From: Thiobacillus sp.
GTDB taxonomy: Bacteria > Pseudomonadota > Gammaproteobacteria > Burkholderiales > Thiobacillaceae
Assembly (NCBI GenBank): GCA_019459055.1
Contig: JAIBEI010000010.1
Location: forward strand, 36,659-100,658
Length of the DNA: 64,000 nucleotides
Direction: 5' to 3'
Shown here in pieces: positions 8,340-17,769 of the stretch. Every line of letters starts with the position of its first letter. The first letter of the stretch is position 1. Made by a program: the position numbers and the translations under genes. Below the pieces are notes generated by a model. It saw only the letters and a list, made by a program, of their open reading frames with translations. It did not search any database and was not told where the DNA came from.

Positions 8340-10139
8340 TTACTTGTCCGAGACCTGGAGGATCGCAAGAAAGGCTTCCTGCGGGATTTCGACGTTGCCG
8401 ACCTGCTTCATGCGGCGTTTGCCGGCCTTCTGCTTTTCCAGCAGCTTCTTCTTGCGCGAGATGTCGCCGCCGTAGCACTTGGCGAGCACGTTCTTGCGCA
8501 GCGCCTTGACGTTCTCGCGCGCGATGATGTTGGCGCCGATCGCCGCCTGCACCGCGACGTCGAACATCTGGCGCGGAATCAGTTCACGCATCTTGGAAGC
8601 GAGTTCGCGCCCGCGATACACGCTGGTGGCGCGGTGCACGATCAGGGACAGCGCATCGACCTTTTCGTTGTTGACCAGGATGTCGAGCTTGACCAGATCG
8701 CCCGGCCGGTATTCCTTGAACTCATAGTCGAGCGAGGCGTAGCCGCGGCTGGTCGACTTCAGCTTGTCGAAGAAATCCATCACCACTTCGTTCATCGGCA
8801 GGTCATAGCGCAGCATCACCTGCCGGCCGTGGTACTGCATGTCGAGCTGCATGCCGCGCTTCTGGTTGCACAGGGTGATGACGTTGCCGACGAACTCTTC
8901 CGGCACGAAGATGGTCGCGGTGATGATGGGCTCGCGGATTTCCTCGATCTTCGACAACTCGGGCAGCTTGGACGGATTCTCGACCTTGACCAGGGAGCCG
9001 TCTTTGAGCACCACTTCGTACACCACCGTCGGCGCGGTGGTGATGAGGTCCATGTTGTATTCGCGCTCGAGCCGCTCCTGCACGATGTCCATGTGCAAAA
9101 GGCCGAGGAAGCCGCAGCGGAAGCCGAAACCTAGCGCCTGCGAGACTTCGGGCTCGAACTGCAGCGCCGCGTCATTCAGCTGCAGCTTGGTCAACGCGTC
9201 GCGCAGCGCCTCGAAATCGTGCGACTCGATCGGATAGAGGCCGGCAAAGACCTGCGACTGCACCTTCTTGAAGCCGGGCAGCGCCTCGGCCGCGGGCCGG
9301 TCGAGCAGGGTGATGGTGTCGCCCACCTGGGCCGATTTGAGTTCCTTGATACCCGCAATCACAAAGCCGACCTCGCCTGCCGACAGGCTGGGCCGGTCGA
9401 CCGATTTCGGCGTGAACACGCCGACGTGCTCGGTCAGGTGCTGCGCGCCGGACGCCATGAAACGGATCTTGTCCTTGGGACACAAGACGCCGTCGACCAC
9501 CCGCACCAGCATCACCACGCCGACGTAGTTGTCGAACCACGAGTCGATGATCAGCGCCTTCAGCGGCGCGTCCACATTGCCGCGCGGCGGCGGCACCTGC
9601 TTCACCACCACTTCGAGGATTTCGGCAATGCCGATCCCGGTCTTGGCCGATGCGCGCACCGCCTCGCTCGCGTCCAGCCCGACGATGTCCTCGATCTCTT
9701 CCGCCACCCGGTCCGAGTCGGCGGCAGGCAGGTCGATCTTGTTCAGCACCGGGATCACCTCGACACCGAGGTCGATCGCGGTGTAGCAGTTGGCCACCGT
9801 CTGCGCTTCCACCCCCTGCGAGGCATCGACCACCAGCAGCGCGCCCTCGCACGCAGACAGGGAACGCGACACTTCATAGGAAAAATCGACGTGGCCGGGG
9901 GTGTCGATCAGATTCAGGCGGTAGACCTTGCCGTCCTGCGCCTTGTAGCTCAGCGCAGCGGTCTGCGCCTTGATGGTGATGCCGCGCTCCTTTTCCAGGT
10001 CCATGGAATCGAGCACCTGGGCCTCCATTTCGCGATCGGACAGTCCGCCGCAAAACTGGATGAGGCGGTCGGCCAGCGTGGACTTGCCGTGGTCGATGTG
10101 GGCGATGATGGAGAAATTGCGGATCAGACTCTGGGACAC
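8340..10139 (-). CDS. lepA: Elongation factor 4 (back-translocase LepA)
   Basis: 599 residues. G1 is [10 protein letters not shown]3 [12 protein letters not shown] and G4 NKIDLP. The EF4-specific C-terminal domain is present ([44 protein letters not shown]). The start is GTG at 10137-10139 ([13 protein letters not shown]), which aligns with known LepA N-termini. No Shine-Dalgarno is visible because a terminator-like hairpin occupies 10143-10166 immediately upstream. lepB follows directly. Confidence 0.96.
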   Translation of the reverse strand: MSQSLIRNFSIIAHIDHGKSTLADRLIQFCGGLSDREMEAQVLDSMDLEKERGITIKAQTAALSYKAQDGKVYRLNLIDTPGHVDFSYEVSRSLSACEGALLVVDASQGVEAQTVANCYTAIDLGVEVIPVLNKIDLPAADSDRVAEEIEDIVGLDASEAVRASAKTGIGIAEILEVVVKQVPPPRGNVDAPLKALIIDSWFDNYVGVVMLVRVVDGVLCPKDKIRFMASGAQHLTEHVGVFTPKSVDRPSLSAGEVGFVIAGIKELKSAQVGDTITLLDRPAAEALPGFKKVQSQVFAGLYPIESHDFEALRDALTKLQLNDAALQFEPEVSQALGFGFRCGFLGLLHMDIVQERLEREYNMDLITTAPTVVYEVVLKDGSLVKVENPSKLPELSKIEEIREPIITATIFVPEEFVGNVITLCNQKRGMQLDMQYHGRQVMLRYDLPMNEVVMDFFDKLKSTSRGYASLDYEFKEYRPGDLVKLDILVNNEKVDALSLIVHRATSVYRGRELASKMRELIPRQMFDVAVQAAIGANIIARENVKALRKNVLAKCYGGDISRKKKLLEKQKAGKRRMKQVGNVEIPQEAFLAILQVSDK

Positions 10140-10142
10140 AGC

Positions 10143-10166
10143 AAAACGGGCACGTTTCCGTGCCCG
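10143..10166 (-). terminator. Terminator-like or attenuator hairpin just before lepA
   Basis: A perfect 8-bp stem CGGGCACG / CGTGCCCG (10147-10154 with 10159-10166) has a 4-base loop and, on the minus strand, is followed by TTTT. It ends only a few bases before the lepA GTG. It could end transcripts from mucD and the glutaredoxin gene, attenuate lepA, or mask its start. Confidence 0.6.
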
Positions 10167-10190
10167 GCTAGGGATGCGATAACACCCAGA

Positions 10191-10196
10191 ATTTTA
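10191..10196 (-). promoter_or_regulatory. TAAAAT -10 candidate for lepA-lepB
   Basis: TAAAAT on the minus strand between the glutaredoxin stop and the lepA hairpin. A transcript starting from it would carry the 10143-10166 hairpin in an approximately 45-base leader. No clear -35 is seen. Confidence 0.3.
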
Positions 10197-10203
10197 ACGG
10201 ATT

Positions 10204-10482
10204 TCAGGGCCGTCGGCGCAGCCATTCCTGAAGCGCATGCAGATTAAGCTCATGACGGCAAATCTCGGTGGCGCCGTCGAACAGCAGCGGCACATCCCAA
10301 CCGTAGCGCGTTTTGAGCAAGGGATCGACATCCACATCCACGGGCGTCAGGCGGTGGCCGGTTCCCGCGATCAGCGCGCCGACTTGTGCCGCCATCTCCT
10401 CGCACAGCGGACAGCCCGCCCTCGTGTAGAGCGTGAGTGTTGACGCTTTAGCGTCTTTAGCGCGAGGTTGTTGCCGATTCAT
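10204..10482 (-). CDS. Glutaredoxin-like protein (DUF836)
   Basis: 92 residues with the redox motif CPLC (LYTRAGCPLCEEM) at about residues 25-28 and the short thioredoxin-like fold of DUF836 proteins (VDVDVDPLLKTRYGWDVPLL). Substrate unknown; thiol-disulfide exchange is inferred. The gene lies between mucD and lepA. The only in-frame ATG (10480-10482) lies inside the second hairpin of a tandem repeat array, so about 15 N-terminal residues (MNRQQPRAKDAKAST) are repeat-derived. The original start may have been lost or replaced. Confidence 0.8.
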   Translation of the reverse strand: MNRQQPRAKDAKASTLTLYTRAGCPLCEEMAAQVGALIAGTGHRLTPVDVDVDPLLKTRYGWDVPLLFDGATEICRHELNLHALQEWLRRRP

Positions 10483-10529
10483 CGGCTTTAGTGCGTGGTT
10501 GTTGCCGATTGATCGGCTTTACAACCACG
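10435..10529. repeat. Tandem array of three 31-nt hairpin units (module A)
   Basis: Three palindromes lie exactly 31 bases apart: GACGCTTTAGCGTC (10442-10455), GCCGATTCATCGGC (10473-10486) and GCCGATTGATCGGC (10504-10517). Each is followed by TTTA and the last two are preceded by GGTTGTT. The third is nested in a perfect outer stem CGTGGTTGT / ACAACCACG (10494-10502 with 10521-10529). Arms differ between units 1 and 2 but pairing is preserved. Related copies occur near 45530-45555 and inside mutY. Confidence 0.85.
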
Positions 10530-10607
10530 GCCTCCTCCTTGCGGGGACAGCCTCGGCCTGCCCCATGCAGGGACCGTCACGGCCTGCCCTTTGCGGGTGC
10601 AAAGTGA
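10527..10607. repeat. Three degenerate 25-26 nt units (module B)
   Basis: CGGCCT occurs at 10529, 10554 and 10580 (each within a base), followed each time by a C-rich then G-rich half (CTCCTTGCGGGG, GCCCCATGCAGGG, GCCCTTTGCGGG). Each can form a short C/G stem. Module B directly follows module A here, and the same A-then-B order recurs within mutY, so the two form one composite element. Confidence 0.65.
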
Positions 10608-10612
10608 GCGTC

Positions 10613-11998
10613 TTACTCACCCGATATCTTCAGTGGAACGTAGAGCGAGCCTTCGCCGCGCCGCACCAGGAGCGCCGCGCTCTTGCCTTTGGGAACGACG
10701 GCGATCGCCTTGCGGAAGGCTTCGACCGTGGGCACCTTGCCGTTGTTGACCGCGAGGATCACGTCGCCGACGCGGATGCCCGCGCGCGCGGCGTCGCCGG
10801 TCACTTCCTCCACCAGCAGGCCATGGTCGATCCCGAGCTCGCGCCGCTGGTCGGCCGTCAGTTCGGACAGGGCCAACCCGCCCCGCGAATAGGTCTTTCC
10901 GTTCTTGCCGGCGGGCACCTCTTCGCCCGGCAATTCGCCCAGCGTCACCGCCAGTTCCTGCGCCTTGCCGCGGCGCCACACCTGCAGCGGAATTTTCGTT
11001 CCTGGCTTGGCCATGCCGACCATGCGCGGCAGATCGCCCGAGTTCTCCACCGGCCTGCCGCCAAACATGAGGATCACATCGGCCGCCTGCAAGCCGGCCC
11101 GGGCCGCAGGGCTATCCGCCTGCACCTGTGCGATCAGCGCGCCGCGCGGGCGATCCATGCCGAAGGACTCGGCGAGATCGGCGGTCACTTCCTGCACCAC
11201 CACCCCAAGCCAGCCGCGCGAGACCTTGCCGCTGTTTTTCAGCTGCTCGGCAACCTCCATCGCCACATCGATCGGAATCGCGAACGACACCCCCTGATAG
11301 CCGCCACTGCGGCTGTATATCTGCGAGTTGATGCCGACCACTTCGCCCTTCATGTTGAACAGCGGCCCGCCCGAGTTGCCCGGATTGATCGGCACGTCCG
11401 TCTGGATGTAGGGCACGTAACTTTCCGAGGGCAGCGAGCGTCCCTTGGCAGAAACGATGCCGGCGGTGACCGAATTCTCGAAGCCGAACGGCGAACCGAT
11501 GGCCGCAACGGCCTCGCCCACCCGCAGCCTGGCGGGGTCACCCAGCTTGACCGCCGGCAGGTTGTTGGCGGTGATCTTGATGACGGCAACATCGGTGCGG
11601 CTATCGGCGCCGATGACTTTCGCACTGAACGTGCGCTTGTCGATGAGTTTGACCTCGACTTCGTCGGCGCCGCGCACCACATGGGCGTTGGTCAGGATGT
11701 AGCCGTCGTTGCTGACGATGAAGCCGGAGCCGGCGCCGCGTGCGGGGATTTCCTGCATCGGCCCGTGTCCGGGGACGCCAGGCGGGAAGAAGCGGCGGAA
11801 GAACTCCTGCATGGCTTCCTCGTCAGGCACCGCGAAAGGGAAGCCCTCGGCGCCACGCTTCACCAGCCTGGTGGTGCTGATGTTGACCACAGCCGGGCCG
11901 TGTGCTTCGACCAGTTCGGCCACATCCATCGCTTCTTTTGCCAACGCCGGTGCAGACAAGGTAAACACCAGTGCTGTCGCGGCCAATGCCACTCTCAT
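10613..11998 (-). CDS. mucD: Periplasmic serine protease, Do/DegP family (MucD)
   Basis: 461 residues. A signal peptide (MRVALAATALVFTLSAPALA) directs export. The trypsin-like domain has H106 (TNAHVV), D136 (SRTDVAVIK) and S209 (NPGNSGGP); two PDZ domains follow at about 270-355 and 375-455. It degrades or refolds damaged envelope proteins and restrains the sigma-E pathway in Pseudomonas. Its ATG overlaps the rseC stop (11995-11998), placing it in the rpoE-rseA-rseB-rseC operon. Confidence 0.95.
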   Translation of the reverse strand: MRVALAATALVFTLSAPALAKEAMDVAELVEAHGPAVVNISTTRLVKRGAEGFPFAVPDEEAMQEFFRRFFPPGVPGHGPMQEIPARGAGSGFIVSNDGYILTNAHVVRGADEVEVKLIDKRTFSAKVIGADSRTDVAVIKITANNLPAVKLGDPARLRVGEAVAAIGSPFGFENSVTAGIVSAKGRSLPSESYVPYIQTDVPINPGNSGGPLFNMKGEVVGINSQIYSRSGGYQGVSFAIPIDVAMEVAEQLKNSGKVSRGWLGVVVQEVTADLAESFGMDRPRGALIAQVQADSPAARAGLQAADVILMFGGRPVENSGDLPRMVGMAKPGTKIPLQVWRRGKAQELAVTLGELPGEEVPAGKNGKTYSRGGLALSELTADQRRELGIDHGLLVEEVTGDAARAGIRVGDVILAVNNGKVPTVEAFRKAIAVVPKGKSAALLVRRGEGSLYVPLKISGE

Positions 11999-12438
11999 CG
12001 CGGTTCTCCTTTCCTCATATGAAACAGCTTGACGTCTTCACGCCTGAGCACGACCGGGCGCGCCGCCCGACCGCCGCGCGCGGCCAGCCAGCCCGCCACG
12101 CCCCCGAGCAGCATGCCAACCACTGCGGGGCCATCGCCGGGCTGCACCGCCTGTGCCAGCAACGCGCCCGCCAGCATCAGCCCCAACGGCAGCCCGTAGG
12201 CGCGCAATGCACTCCTGAGCACGCTACCACGGGCGATGCCGACGACAACGCGGTCGCCAGGGGAAAGCGACAAATCGCAGTCGACCAGAAAATGTCGGGG
12301 TTTGCGCTGGAACATCTCGGTGATGCGGCGCGACGCACAGCCCTGCCCGCCGCAAGTACCGCAACCGGACGGCTCGACCGCCTGCACCCAGATGCCATCC
12401 GCTGCGGTTTTGACGACTTCGGCGGTTTGCTCCAGCAT
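11995..12438 (-). CDS. rseC: SoxR-reducing/RseC family membrane protein
   Basis: 147 residues. The N-terminal region has the cysteine-rich GCGTCGGQGCASR (C26-C35 region), and two hydrophobic segments lie at about 82-103 and 108-125. RseC/MucC proteins act with RseB to tune sigma-E and are related to RsxC-associated redox proteins. Position between rseB and mucD is canonical. It starts 11 bases after rseB. Confidence 0.9.
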   Translation of the reverse strand: MLEQTAEVVKTAADGIWVQAVEPSGCGTCGGQGCASRRITEMFQRKPRHFLVDCDLSLSPGDRVVVGIARGSVLRSALRAYGLPLGLMLAGALLAQAVQPGDGPAVVGMLLGGVAGWLAARGGRAARPVVLRREDVKLFHMRKGEPR

Positions 12439-12449
12439 GGCGCTGCTTA

Positions 12450-13409
12450 CTACTTCCGCTTTACCGAGTTGCCTGTTTCGATCAATGCCATGTTCGGCAC
12501 TTCGCCCAGGGTAGTCACGGTGTGGCCGTCGACCTCACGCGCATAGATGCCGATCACGCCTTCAGCCGACAGGCCGCGCAGGCTTTGCCCCCGGGGATCG
12601 ACGCGTTCCACGAACATCGAGAGCACGGAGAGTCCGTCTGAAAAAACCAGATGGGTGACAGGCTCCGACTTGCCCGGCAGTGCGCGCACAGCCTCCTGCA
12701 CCCGCTTGAATCCCGGCGGCGGGGTTACGTCCCAGGCCACCTCGGCCGGTTTGTCGAGACTGGCTTGCTGGACGCGTTTGCCCGCCAGATCGTTGTGAAA
12801 CGACCCGACATCGGGCGCCTTGCCAATCTGGATTTCGGAGAATACGAACATCGACACCACCACGCCACTGTCGTTGACGACGCGCGACTTGAGCGGCAGT
12901 CCGGTTTGTTTATCCAGCCACAAATTGTAGCTGTAACGATAGCCGTCGCGCGGCTCCAGCATCACCACCTGACAGGGCCGGCCCGCCACCCGCTCGACGC
13001 CGCCGAGCTTCGCCTCGTAATAGTCGAGCAGGCCGGCCGGCTGGGCTGGCAGCAAGGCGGGGAAGAACCGGCGCAGAGCATTGCGCTCAAGCCGCACACT
13101 CTTGCCATCCGGCAAATGGCAATAGACATCGTTGTTGACGCGCAGGAACTTGCGCGGCGTGCCGTCCAGCACCTCGACCTTTTCCAGTTCGCCGGTCGCA
13201 TCGGTGCGATGCAGCACACGCAGCACTTCGACGTGTTCGCCGTGGTGATACACATAAACACCGCTGTAGTTCTGCTGCTTGGCGGCGGCAGCGGCGCGGG
13301 TGAGCCAATCGAGCGCGGCGTCGGCGCGCGCCGTGCCGGACAACAGCATCAGTGCGGCAAACCCCACCGCCAGCCAGTCTTGCCGCCACACAACGCCCGC
13401 CCGCATCAA
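12450..13409 (-). CDS. rseB: Sigma-E factor regulatory protein RseB (MucB)
   Basis: 319 residues. A signal peptide ends near [11 protein letters not shown]. The MucB/RseB N-terminal lipoprotein-carrier-like domain starts with [20 protein letters not shown]. The smaller C-terminal domain contains [40 protein letters not shown] sequence. In the periplasm RseB binds the anti-sigma factor RseA and shields it from proteolysis until envelope stress. The start overlaps the rseA stop (ATGA at 13406-13409). Confidence 0.94.
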   Translation of the reverse strand: MMRAGVVWRQDWLAVGFAALMLLSGTARADAALDWLTRAAAAAKQQNYSGVYVYHHGEHVEVLRVLHRTDATGELEKVEVLDGTPRKFLRVNNDVYCHLPDGKSVRLERNALRRFFPALLPAQPAGLLDYYEAKLGGVERVAGRPCQVVMLEPRDGYRYSYNLWLDKQTGLPLKSRVVNDSGVVVSMFVFSEIQIGKAPDVGSFHNDLAGKRVQQASLDKPAEVAWDVTPPPGFKRVQEAVRALPGKSEPVTHLVFSDGLSVLSMFVERVDPRGQSLRGLSAEGVIGIYAREVDGHTVTTLGEVPNMALIETGNSVKRK

Positions 13410-13945
13410 CGCGGCTCCACCGCAACCGCCATCACGCGCTGGTAGGGCGAAGCCACCGCCATCGGGGAAAATTCCTGATGCGCCACCAGATAGGAAGCGA
13501 AACGGTCGTCATCACGCGGATCCGAAGCCAGTCCGGCCTGCTGGAAGCCCGGCGCCACCGCCATCGGTGCCGTGGCAGGGGCATCCGACAGCAGCCCGGT
13601 CAGCGCAATCACGCCCCATACCGCAACCGAAGCGAACGATGCCACCGCCAGCCGCTGCGGCCACACACTACGGCGCGGCGCCAGCACGGTAGGTTCGGCT
13701 GCCAACTGCTCCGAAAAGCGTGCCATGAAATCGCCCTGTGCCGGTGCCATGCCACGCATCAGGTCGCCGACCATGTGGTATTCAGACCACTTGTGCCGCA
13801 AGACTTCATCATGTTTCATCGCCGTGATGCAGGCCTCGGTTTCGGCGCGTGCCGTTTCACCGTCGAGCGCGGCGGACAGGATCAACAACCGGTCGTCGGC
13901 CTGCTCTGCCTGGGGAAGGGTATCGGGTTTGCGAAGTGCTGACAT
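13406..13945 (-). CDS. rseA: Anti-sigma-E factor RseA (MucA)
   Basis: 179 residues from ATG 13945, chosen because AAGGTGG sits 5 bases upstream; an in-frame ATG three codons earlier overlaps this site. The N-terminal cytoplasmic domain ([37 protein letters not shown]) is the RseA sigma-binding fold, and a hydrophobic segment at about 98-118 ([20 protein letters not shown]) spans the membrane. It sequesters RpoE until proteolysis. It lies 2 bases after rpoE. Confidence 0.93.
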   Translation of the reverse strand: MSALRKPDTLPQAEQADDRLLILSAALDGETARAETEACITAMKHDEVLRHKWSEYHMVGDLMRGMAPAQGDFMARFSEQLAAEPTVLAPRRSVWPQRLAVASFASVAVWGVIALTGLLSDAPATAPMAVAPGFQQAGLASDPRDDDRFASYLVAHQEFSPMAVASPYQRVMAVAVEPR

Positions 13946-13947
13946 GG

Positions 13948-14544
13948 TTACCACCTTTTATCCTGACTGGTGCCCAGCATCGGGCGTATCTTTTCGGCAA
14001 TCGCCTCACGCGCACGGAATATTCGTGAACGCACGGTGCCAATCGGACATTCCATCATCTGCGCAATGTCCTCGTAGCTCATGCCTTCGATTTCACGCAG
14101 CGTGATGGCCGTCCGCAATTCCTCGGGCAACGCATCGACGGCCTCATTCACTGCTTGGGCGATCTGCTTGGTATGAAGTTCCGCTTCCGGCGTCGCGATG
14201 TCGCGCAACAGGTCACCTTCCTCATAATTCTCGGCATCTTCCGCCTGCACATCGCTCGATACCGGCTGGCGTTTGTACGCCACCAGGTAATTCTTGGCGG
14301 TATTGACGGCGATGCGGTACAGCCAGGTGTAAAACGCGCTTTCGCCGCGAAATCCCGGCAATGCGCGATAGGCCTTGATAAAAGCTTCCTGCGTAATATC
14401 TTCCACCTCCGCCGCGTCTCGCACCATGCGCGACAACAGACGCCCGACCTTGCGGTGATACTTGATCACCAACAACTCGAATGCGCGCTTGTCGCCCTGC
14501 TGAGCACGTTCAACCAACACCTGATCCAGTTCGCGGTCTGACAT
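13948..14544 (-). CDS. rpoE: RNA polymerase sigma factor RpoE (AlgU)
   Basis: 198 residues from ATG 14544, which has a GGGAG ribosome binding site; the frame is open 87 bases further upstream but that part has no such signal. Region 2 ([53 protein letters not shown]) and region 4 ([36 protein letters not shown]) are typical of group IV sigma-E. It heads the rpoE-rseA-rseB-rseC-mucD operon, a negatively controlled envelope stress circuit. Confidence 0.96.
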   Translation of the reverse strand: MSDRELDQVLVERAQQGDKRAFELLVIKYHRKVGRLLSRMVRDAAEVEDITQEAFIKAYRALPGFRGESAFYTWLYRIAVNTAKNYLVAYKRQPVSSDVQAEDAENYEEGDLLRDIATPEAELHTKQIAQAVNEAVDALPEELRTAITLREIEGMSYEDIAQMMECPIGTVRSRIFRAREAIAEKIRPMLGTSQDKRW

Positions 14545-14602
14545 ATCTCCCTGCTGCTTTATGTTTATGCTGAAAGTATACGTGACCGCAGCTTCCAAAA
14601 GA

Positions 14603-14630
14603 TGAGAGGATGCTCGGGCCAAAAAGTTCA
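14603..14630 (-). promoter_or_regulatory. Sigma-E-type promoter candidate for rpoE (autoregulation)
   Basis: On the minus strand TGAACTT (14624-14630) is followed after 16 bases by TCTCA (14603-14607), close to the sigma-E pattern GGAACTT-N16-TCTGA. It lies about 60 bases upstream of the rpoE start. Autoregulation of rpoE by such a site is established in other proteobacteria; here it is inferred from the motif. Confidence 0.5.
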
Positions 14631-14696
14631 CCCCATCAGCTTCGATGCAGCAGGGTGATTCTGACCAGGCCCAAGCCTGCTATCATCGCCCGATTC

Positions 14697-16322
14697 ATGC
14701 ATAGACACGACGTCCTCATCCTCGGCAGCGGCCTCGCCGCGCTGACCACCGCGCTCAGGCTTGCCGACCGGCGCCGCGTCGCCATTGTCACCAAGCGGCA
14801 GATGATCGACGGCGCCAGCGACTGGGCGCAAGGCGGGATTGCGGCGGCAATCGACAGCGGCGACTCGGTGGAGTCGCATGTGCGCGACACCCAGGTCGCC
14901 GGCGCCGGCCTGTGCGACGAAGCGGTCACGCGCATGGTGGCCAGCCAGGCGCGCGAGATGATCAGCTGGCTGACCGCCAACGGCGTCGCCTTCACGCCCG
15001 ATCCGCAGGCGCCCGGCGGCCTGCATCTGGCGCGCGAGGGCGGCCATTCCAGGCGCCGCGTGGTGCATGCGGCCGATGCCACCGGCCACGCTGTGCAGAC
15101 CAGCCTGCTCGACCGCGTGCGCGCCCACCCCAATATCGAGACCTTCGAGCAGCACGTCGCCATCGACCTCATCACCGGCAAGCGCGCCGGCGGCGAGGAG
15201 CGACAGATCCACGGCGCCTATGCGCTGAACAAGGACAGCGGCGAGGTCGAGACCTTCGCCGCAGGCCACACCGTGCTGGCCACCGGCGGTGCCGGCAAGG
15301 TCTATCTCTATACGTCCAATCCCGACACGGCGACCGGCGACGGCATTGCCATGGCGTGGCGCGCCGGCTGCCGGGTCGCCAACCTGGAATTCGTGCAGTT
15401 CCACCCGACCTGCCTGTATCACCCGCACGCCAAGTCCTTCCTCATCAGCGAGGCGGTGCGCGGCGAGGGCGGACGGCTGCTGCTGCCCGACGGCAGCCGC
15501 TTCATGCAGTTTCACGACGAACGCGCCGAACTCGCCCCGCGCGACGTGGTGGCGCGCGCGATCGACTTCGAGATGAAAAAACGCGGCATCGACTGCGTCT
15601 ATCTCGACATCAGCCACATGCCGGCCGACTTCGTGCGCGAGCATTTTCCGACCATCCACCGCCGCTGCCTGGAACTCGGCATCGACATCACGCGCCAGCC
15701 GATCCCGGTGGTGCCGGCCGCGCACTATACCTGCGGCGGCGTGGTCACCGACATGGACGCGCGCACCGACCTGTGCAACCTGCATGCGGTAGGCGAAGTC
15801 ACGTTCACCGGCCTGCACGGCGCCAACCGGCTGGCGTCGAACTCGCTGCTCGAATGCCTGGTGTTCGGCCATGCCGCCGCGCGCGACATCCTTGCCACCC
15901 CGCCCGCCCCAGCGCTCGATCTGCCGCCGTGGGACGCCTCGCGCGTCACCGATCCCGACGAGGAAGTGGTGATCTCGCACAACTGGGACGAGCTGCGCCG
16001 CTTCATGTGGGACTACGTCGGCATCGTGCGCACCAACAAACGGCTGACGCGCGCGTCGCACCGCATCCGCCTGCTGCGCGACGAAATCGACGAGTTCTAC
16101 CGCAACTTCCGCGTCAGCAACGACCTGATCGAGCTGCGCAACCTGGTGCAAAGCGCCGACCTCATCATCCGCTCGGCCCAGTTGCGGCAGGAAAGCCGCG
16201 GCCTGCACTACAGCCGCGACTACCCGGAGACGCTGCCGATCGCCGGCAACACGGTGCTCAACCCGCGCCCCGGGACGCTGTGTCCGAGCGTATGCGGCGT
16301 GTCCAGCGAAGCGACACCCTGA
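14697..16322 (+). CDS. nadB: L-aspartate oxidase
   Basis: 541 residues from ATG 14697 ([20 protein letters not shown]). It oxidises L-aspartate to iminoaspartate, the first step of bacterial NAD synthesis. FAD-binding motif [10 protein letters not shown] at 10-19, the substrate-flavin loop [10 protein letters not shown] and [13 protein letters not shown] are present. It is divergent from rpoE. Its last 65 bases overlap the convergent ygfX-like gene. Confidence 0.96.
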   Translation: MHRHDVLILGSGLAALTTALRLADRRRVAIVTKRQMIDGASDWAQGGIAAAIDSGDSVESHVRDTQVAGAGLCDEAVTRMVASQAREMISWLTANGVAFTPDPQAPGGLHLAREGGHSRRRVVHAADATGHAVQTSLLDRVRAHPNIETFEQHVAIDLITGKRAGGEERQIHGAYALNKDSGEVETFAAGHTVLATGGAGKVYLYTSNPDTATGDGIAMAWRAGCRVANLEFVQFHPTCLYHPHAKSFLISEAVRGEGGRLLLPDGSRFMQFHDERAELAPRDVVARAIDFEMKKRGIDCVYLDISHMPADFVREHFPTIHRRCLELGIDITRQPIPVVPAAHYTCGGVVTDMDARTDLCNLHAVGEVTFTGLHGANRLASNSLLECLVFGHAAARDILATPPAPALDLPPWDASRVTDPDEEVVISHNWDELRRFMWDYVGIVRTNKRLTRASHRIRLLRDEIDEFYRNFRVSNDLIELRNLVQSADLIIRSAQLRQESRGLHYSRDYPETLPIAGNTVLNPRPGTLCPSVCGVSSEATP

Positions 16323-16689
16323 GGCGGCGCAGGTCGTCGGCAGCCGCGCTGTCGGACAGCAGCGTCAGGGTCCGCACCGGTTCGCCTGCCAGCCGGTAGC
16401 GCAGCACGATCAAGGCGGTCGAAACAAAACTGTCGCCCAATATTTCGGCTTCGCGCCATTCAGCCGCGTCATCCAGGCATTGCAAGCGGCCGTCCGCCGC
16501 AACACGCAGGCTGGCCGGCGGGCGCGCGCGCTGCCAACCCCACACGACCAGGCCCGTTACCGTCATGCCCAGCAGCAGCTGCAGGGTGCCCGGCAGCGCC
16601 GCGAGATAGAGGGCGACCAGCGCCAGCAGCAGCATGCCCGCCAGCAACAGCCCCAGTCGCTGTGAGGGCTTGAGCTCAATCTCGCGCAT
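16258..16689 (-). CDS. YgfX/CptA-like small membrane protein
   Basis: 143 residues from ATG 16689 ([20 protein letters not shown]); an upstream in-frame ATG at 16701 is also possible. Two hydrophobic helices at about 12-55 precede a soluble tail with [22 protein letters not shown]. The layout matches the YgfX family, which in E. coli neighbours SdhE and has been called a toxin or cell-shape factor. Here it faces nadB, overlapping its 3' end, and lies beside ygfZ. No SdhE-like partner is next to it. Family call moderately sure. Confidence 0.68.
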   Translation of the reverse strand: MREIELKPSQRLGLLLAGMLLLALVALYLAALPGTLQLLLGMTVTGLVVWGWQRARPPASLRVAADGRLQCLDDAAEWREAEILGDSFVSTALIVLRYRLAGEPVRTLTLLSDSAAADDLRRLRVSLRWTRRIRSDTASRGAG

Positions 16690-16740
16690 CAGCGTGTACA
16701 CTTTTGGCCTTCATTTCATTCCCCTTAACTGGAACGCATC

Positions 16741-17769
16741 GTGATCGATTCCTGGAAAACCTTTCTGCAATCCCAAGGCGCAGCAATCGAAGCCGACAGC
16801 GTGCTGCATTATGGCGACCCCGCCGCCGAACGCGCGGCCGCCACGGACGGCACCATTGTGGCGGATCTGTCGCAACTCGGCGTCATCGCGCTGCGCGGCG
16901 AGGACACTCCCGCTTTCCTGCAGGGCCAACTCAGCAACGACGTGCGCGCGCTGCACGCCGACAGCGCGCAGTGGAGCGGTTATTGCAACCCCAAGGGGCG
17001 CCTGCTCGGCAATTTCCTGGCGTGGCGGCAGGGCGAGGATTATTGCCTGCAGCTTTCGGGCGACATTCTTGCCGGCGTGCTGAAGCGCCTGTCCATGTTC
17101 ATCCTGCGCGCCAAGGTGCAGGCGCGCGATGCCAGCGACGAAAACGTGCGGCTGGTCGTCGCCGGCAGGCAGGCGCTGGCGGCGGTGACCGCCGCGATGG
17201 GCGCCGTGCCGGAAGCTGCGATGCGCTCGGTCGCCGGCGAGGCCGGCCAGGTGATCCGCCTGGGCGACGACAAATTCGTGCTGTCGATCGCGCCCGAACG
17301 TGCCGCCGCCGTGTGGCAGGCGCTGCGCCAGTCGGCCACCCCGGTCGGGGTGCCCGTATGGGACTGGCTGCGGCTCAACGCCGGCATTCCGATGATCGTC
17401 GCCGCCACCCAGGAGCTGTTCGTGCCGCAGATGGTCAACCTCGAAGTCATCGGCGGGGTCAGCTTCCAGAAGGGCTGCTACCCGGGCCAGGAAATCGTTG
17501 CGCGCAGCCAGTATCTGGGCAAGCTCAAGCGCCGCATGTTTTTGGCGCATGTGGACGCCGAAGCCGCGCCGGGCGACCCTTTATACAGTGCCGACATGGG
17601 CGGCCAGGCCACCGGAACCGTGGTCAACGCAGCGCCGGCGCCGGCCGGCGGCTTCGATGTGCTGGCCGTCGCCCAGGTCGAAAGTGCGAATACGCAGATC
17701 CTGCATCTGAAAGCCGCCGACGGCGCGGCCTTGACCCTGAAGCCCCTGCCCTATGCGCTGCCCGAGTAG
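16741..17769 (+). CDS. ygfZ: Folate-binding protein YgfZ (Fe-S cluster repair/maintenance)
   Basis: 342 residues from a GTG start. The signature KGCYPGQEIVARSQYLGKLK with its conserved cysteine identifies the YgfZ/CAF17 family, related to the T-protein of glycine cleavage. YgfZ supports certain Fe-S enzymes, including the tRNA methylthiotransferase MiaB, by a folate-dependent route. The N-terminal ADLSQLGVIALRGEDTPAFL is also typical. It is directly followed by the DUF4936 gene with no spacer. Confidence 0.93.
   Translation: MIDSWKTFLQSQGAAIEADSVLHYGDPAAERAAATDGTIVADLSQLGVIALRGEDTPAFLQGQLSNDVRALHADSAQWSGYCNPKGRLLGNFLAWRQGEDYCLQLSGDILAGVLKRLSMFILRAKVQARDASDENVRLVVAGRQALAAVTAAMGAVPEAAMRSVAGEAGQVIRLGDDKFVLSIAPERAAAVWQALRQSATPVGVPVWDWLRLNAGIPMIVAATQELFVPQMVNLEVIGGVSFQKGCYPGQEIVARSQYLGKLKRRMFLAHVDAEAAPGDPLYSADMGGQATGTVVNAAPAPAGGFDVLAVAQVESANTQILHLKAADGAALTLKPLPYALPE

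Noticed and set aside
10435..10529. 31-nt periodic repeats as a possible CRISPR array
   Set aside because: The whole 31-base unit repeats with no unique spacers, units diverge with compensated stems, and no cas genes are present. It is a hairpin repeat.
14628..16208. 526-codon minus-strand frame opposite nadB
   Set aside because: Same reason: nadB is complete on the + strand and the antisense protein has no recognisable domain.
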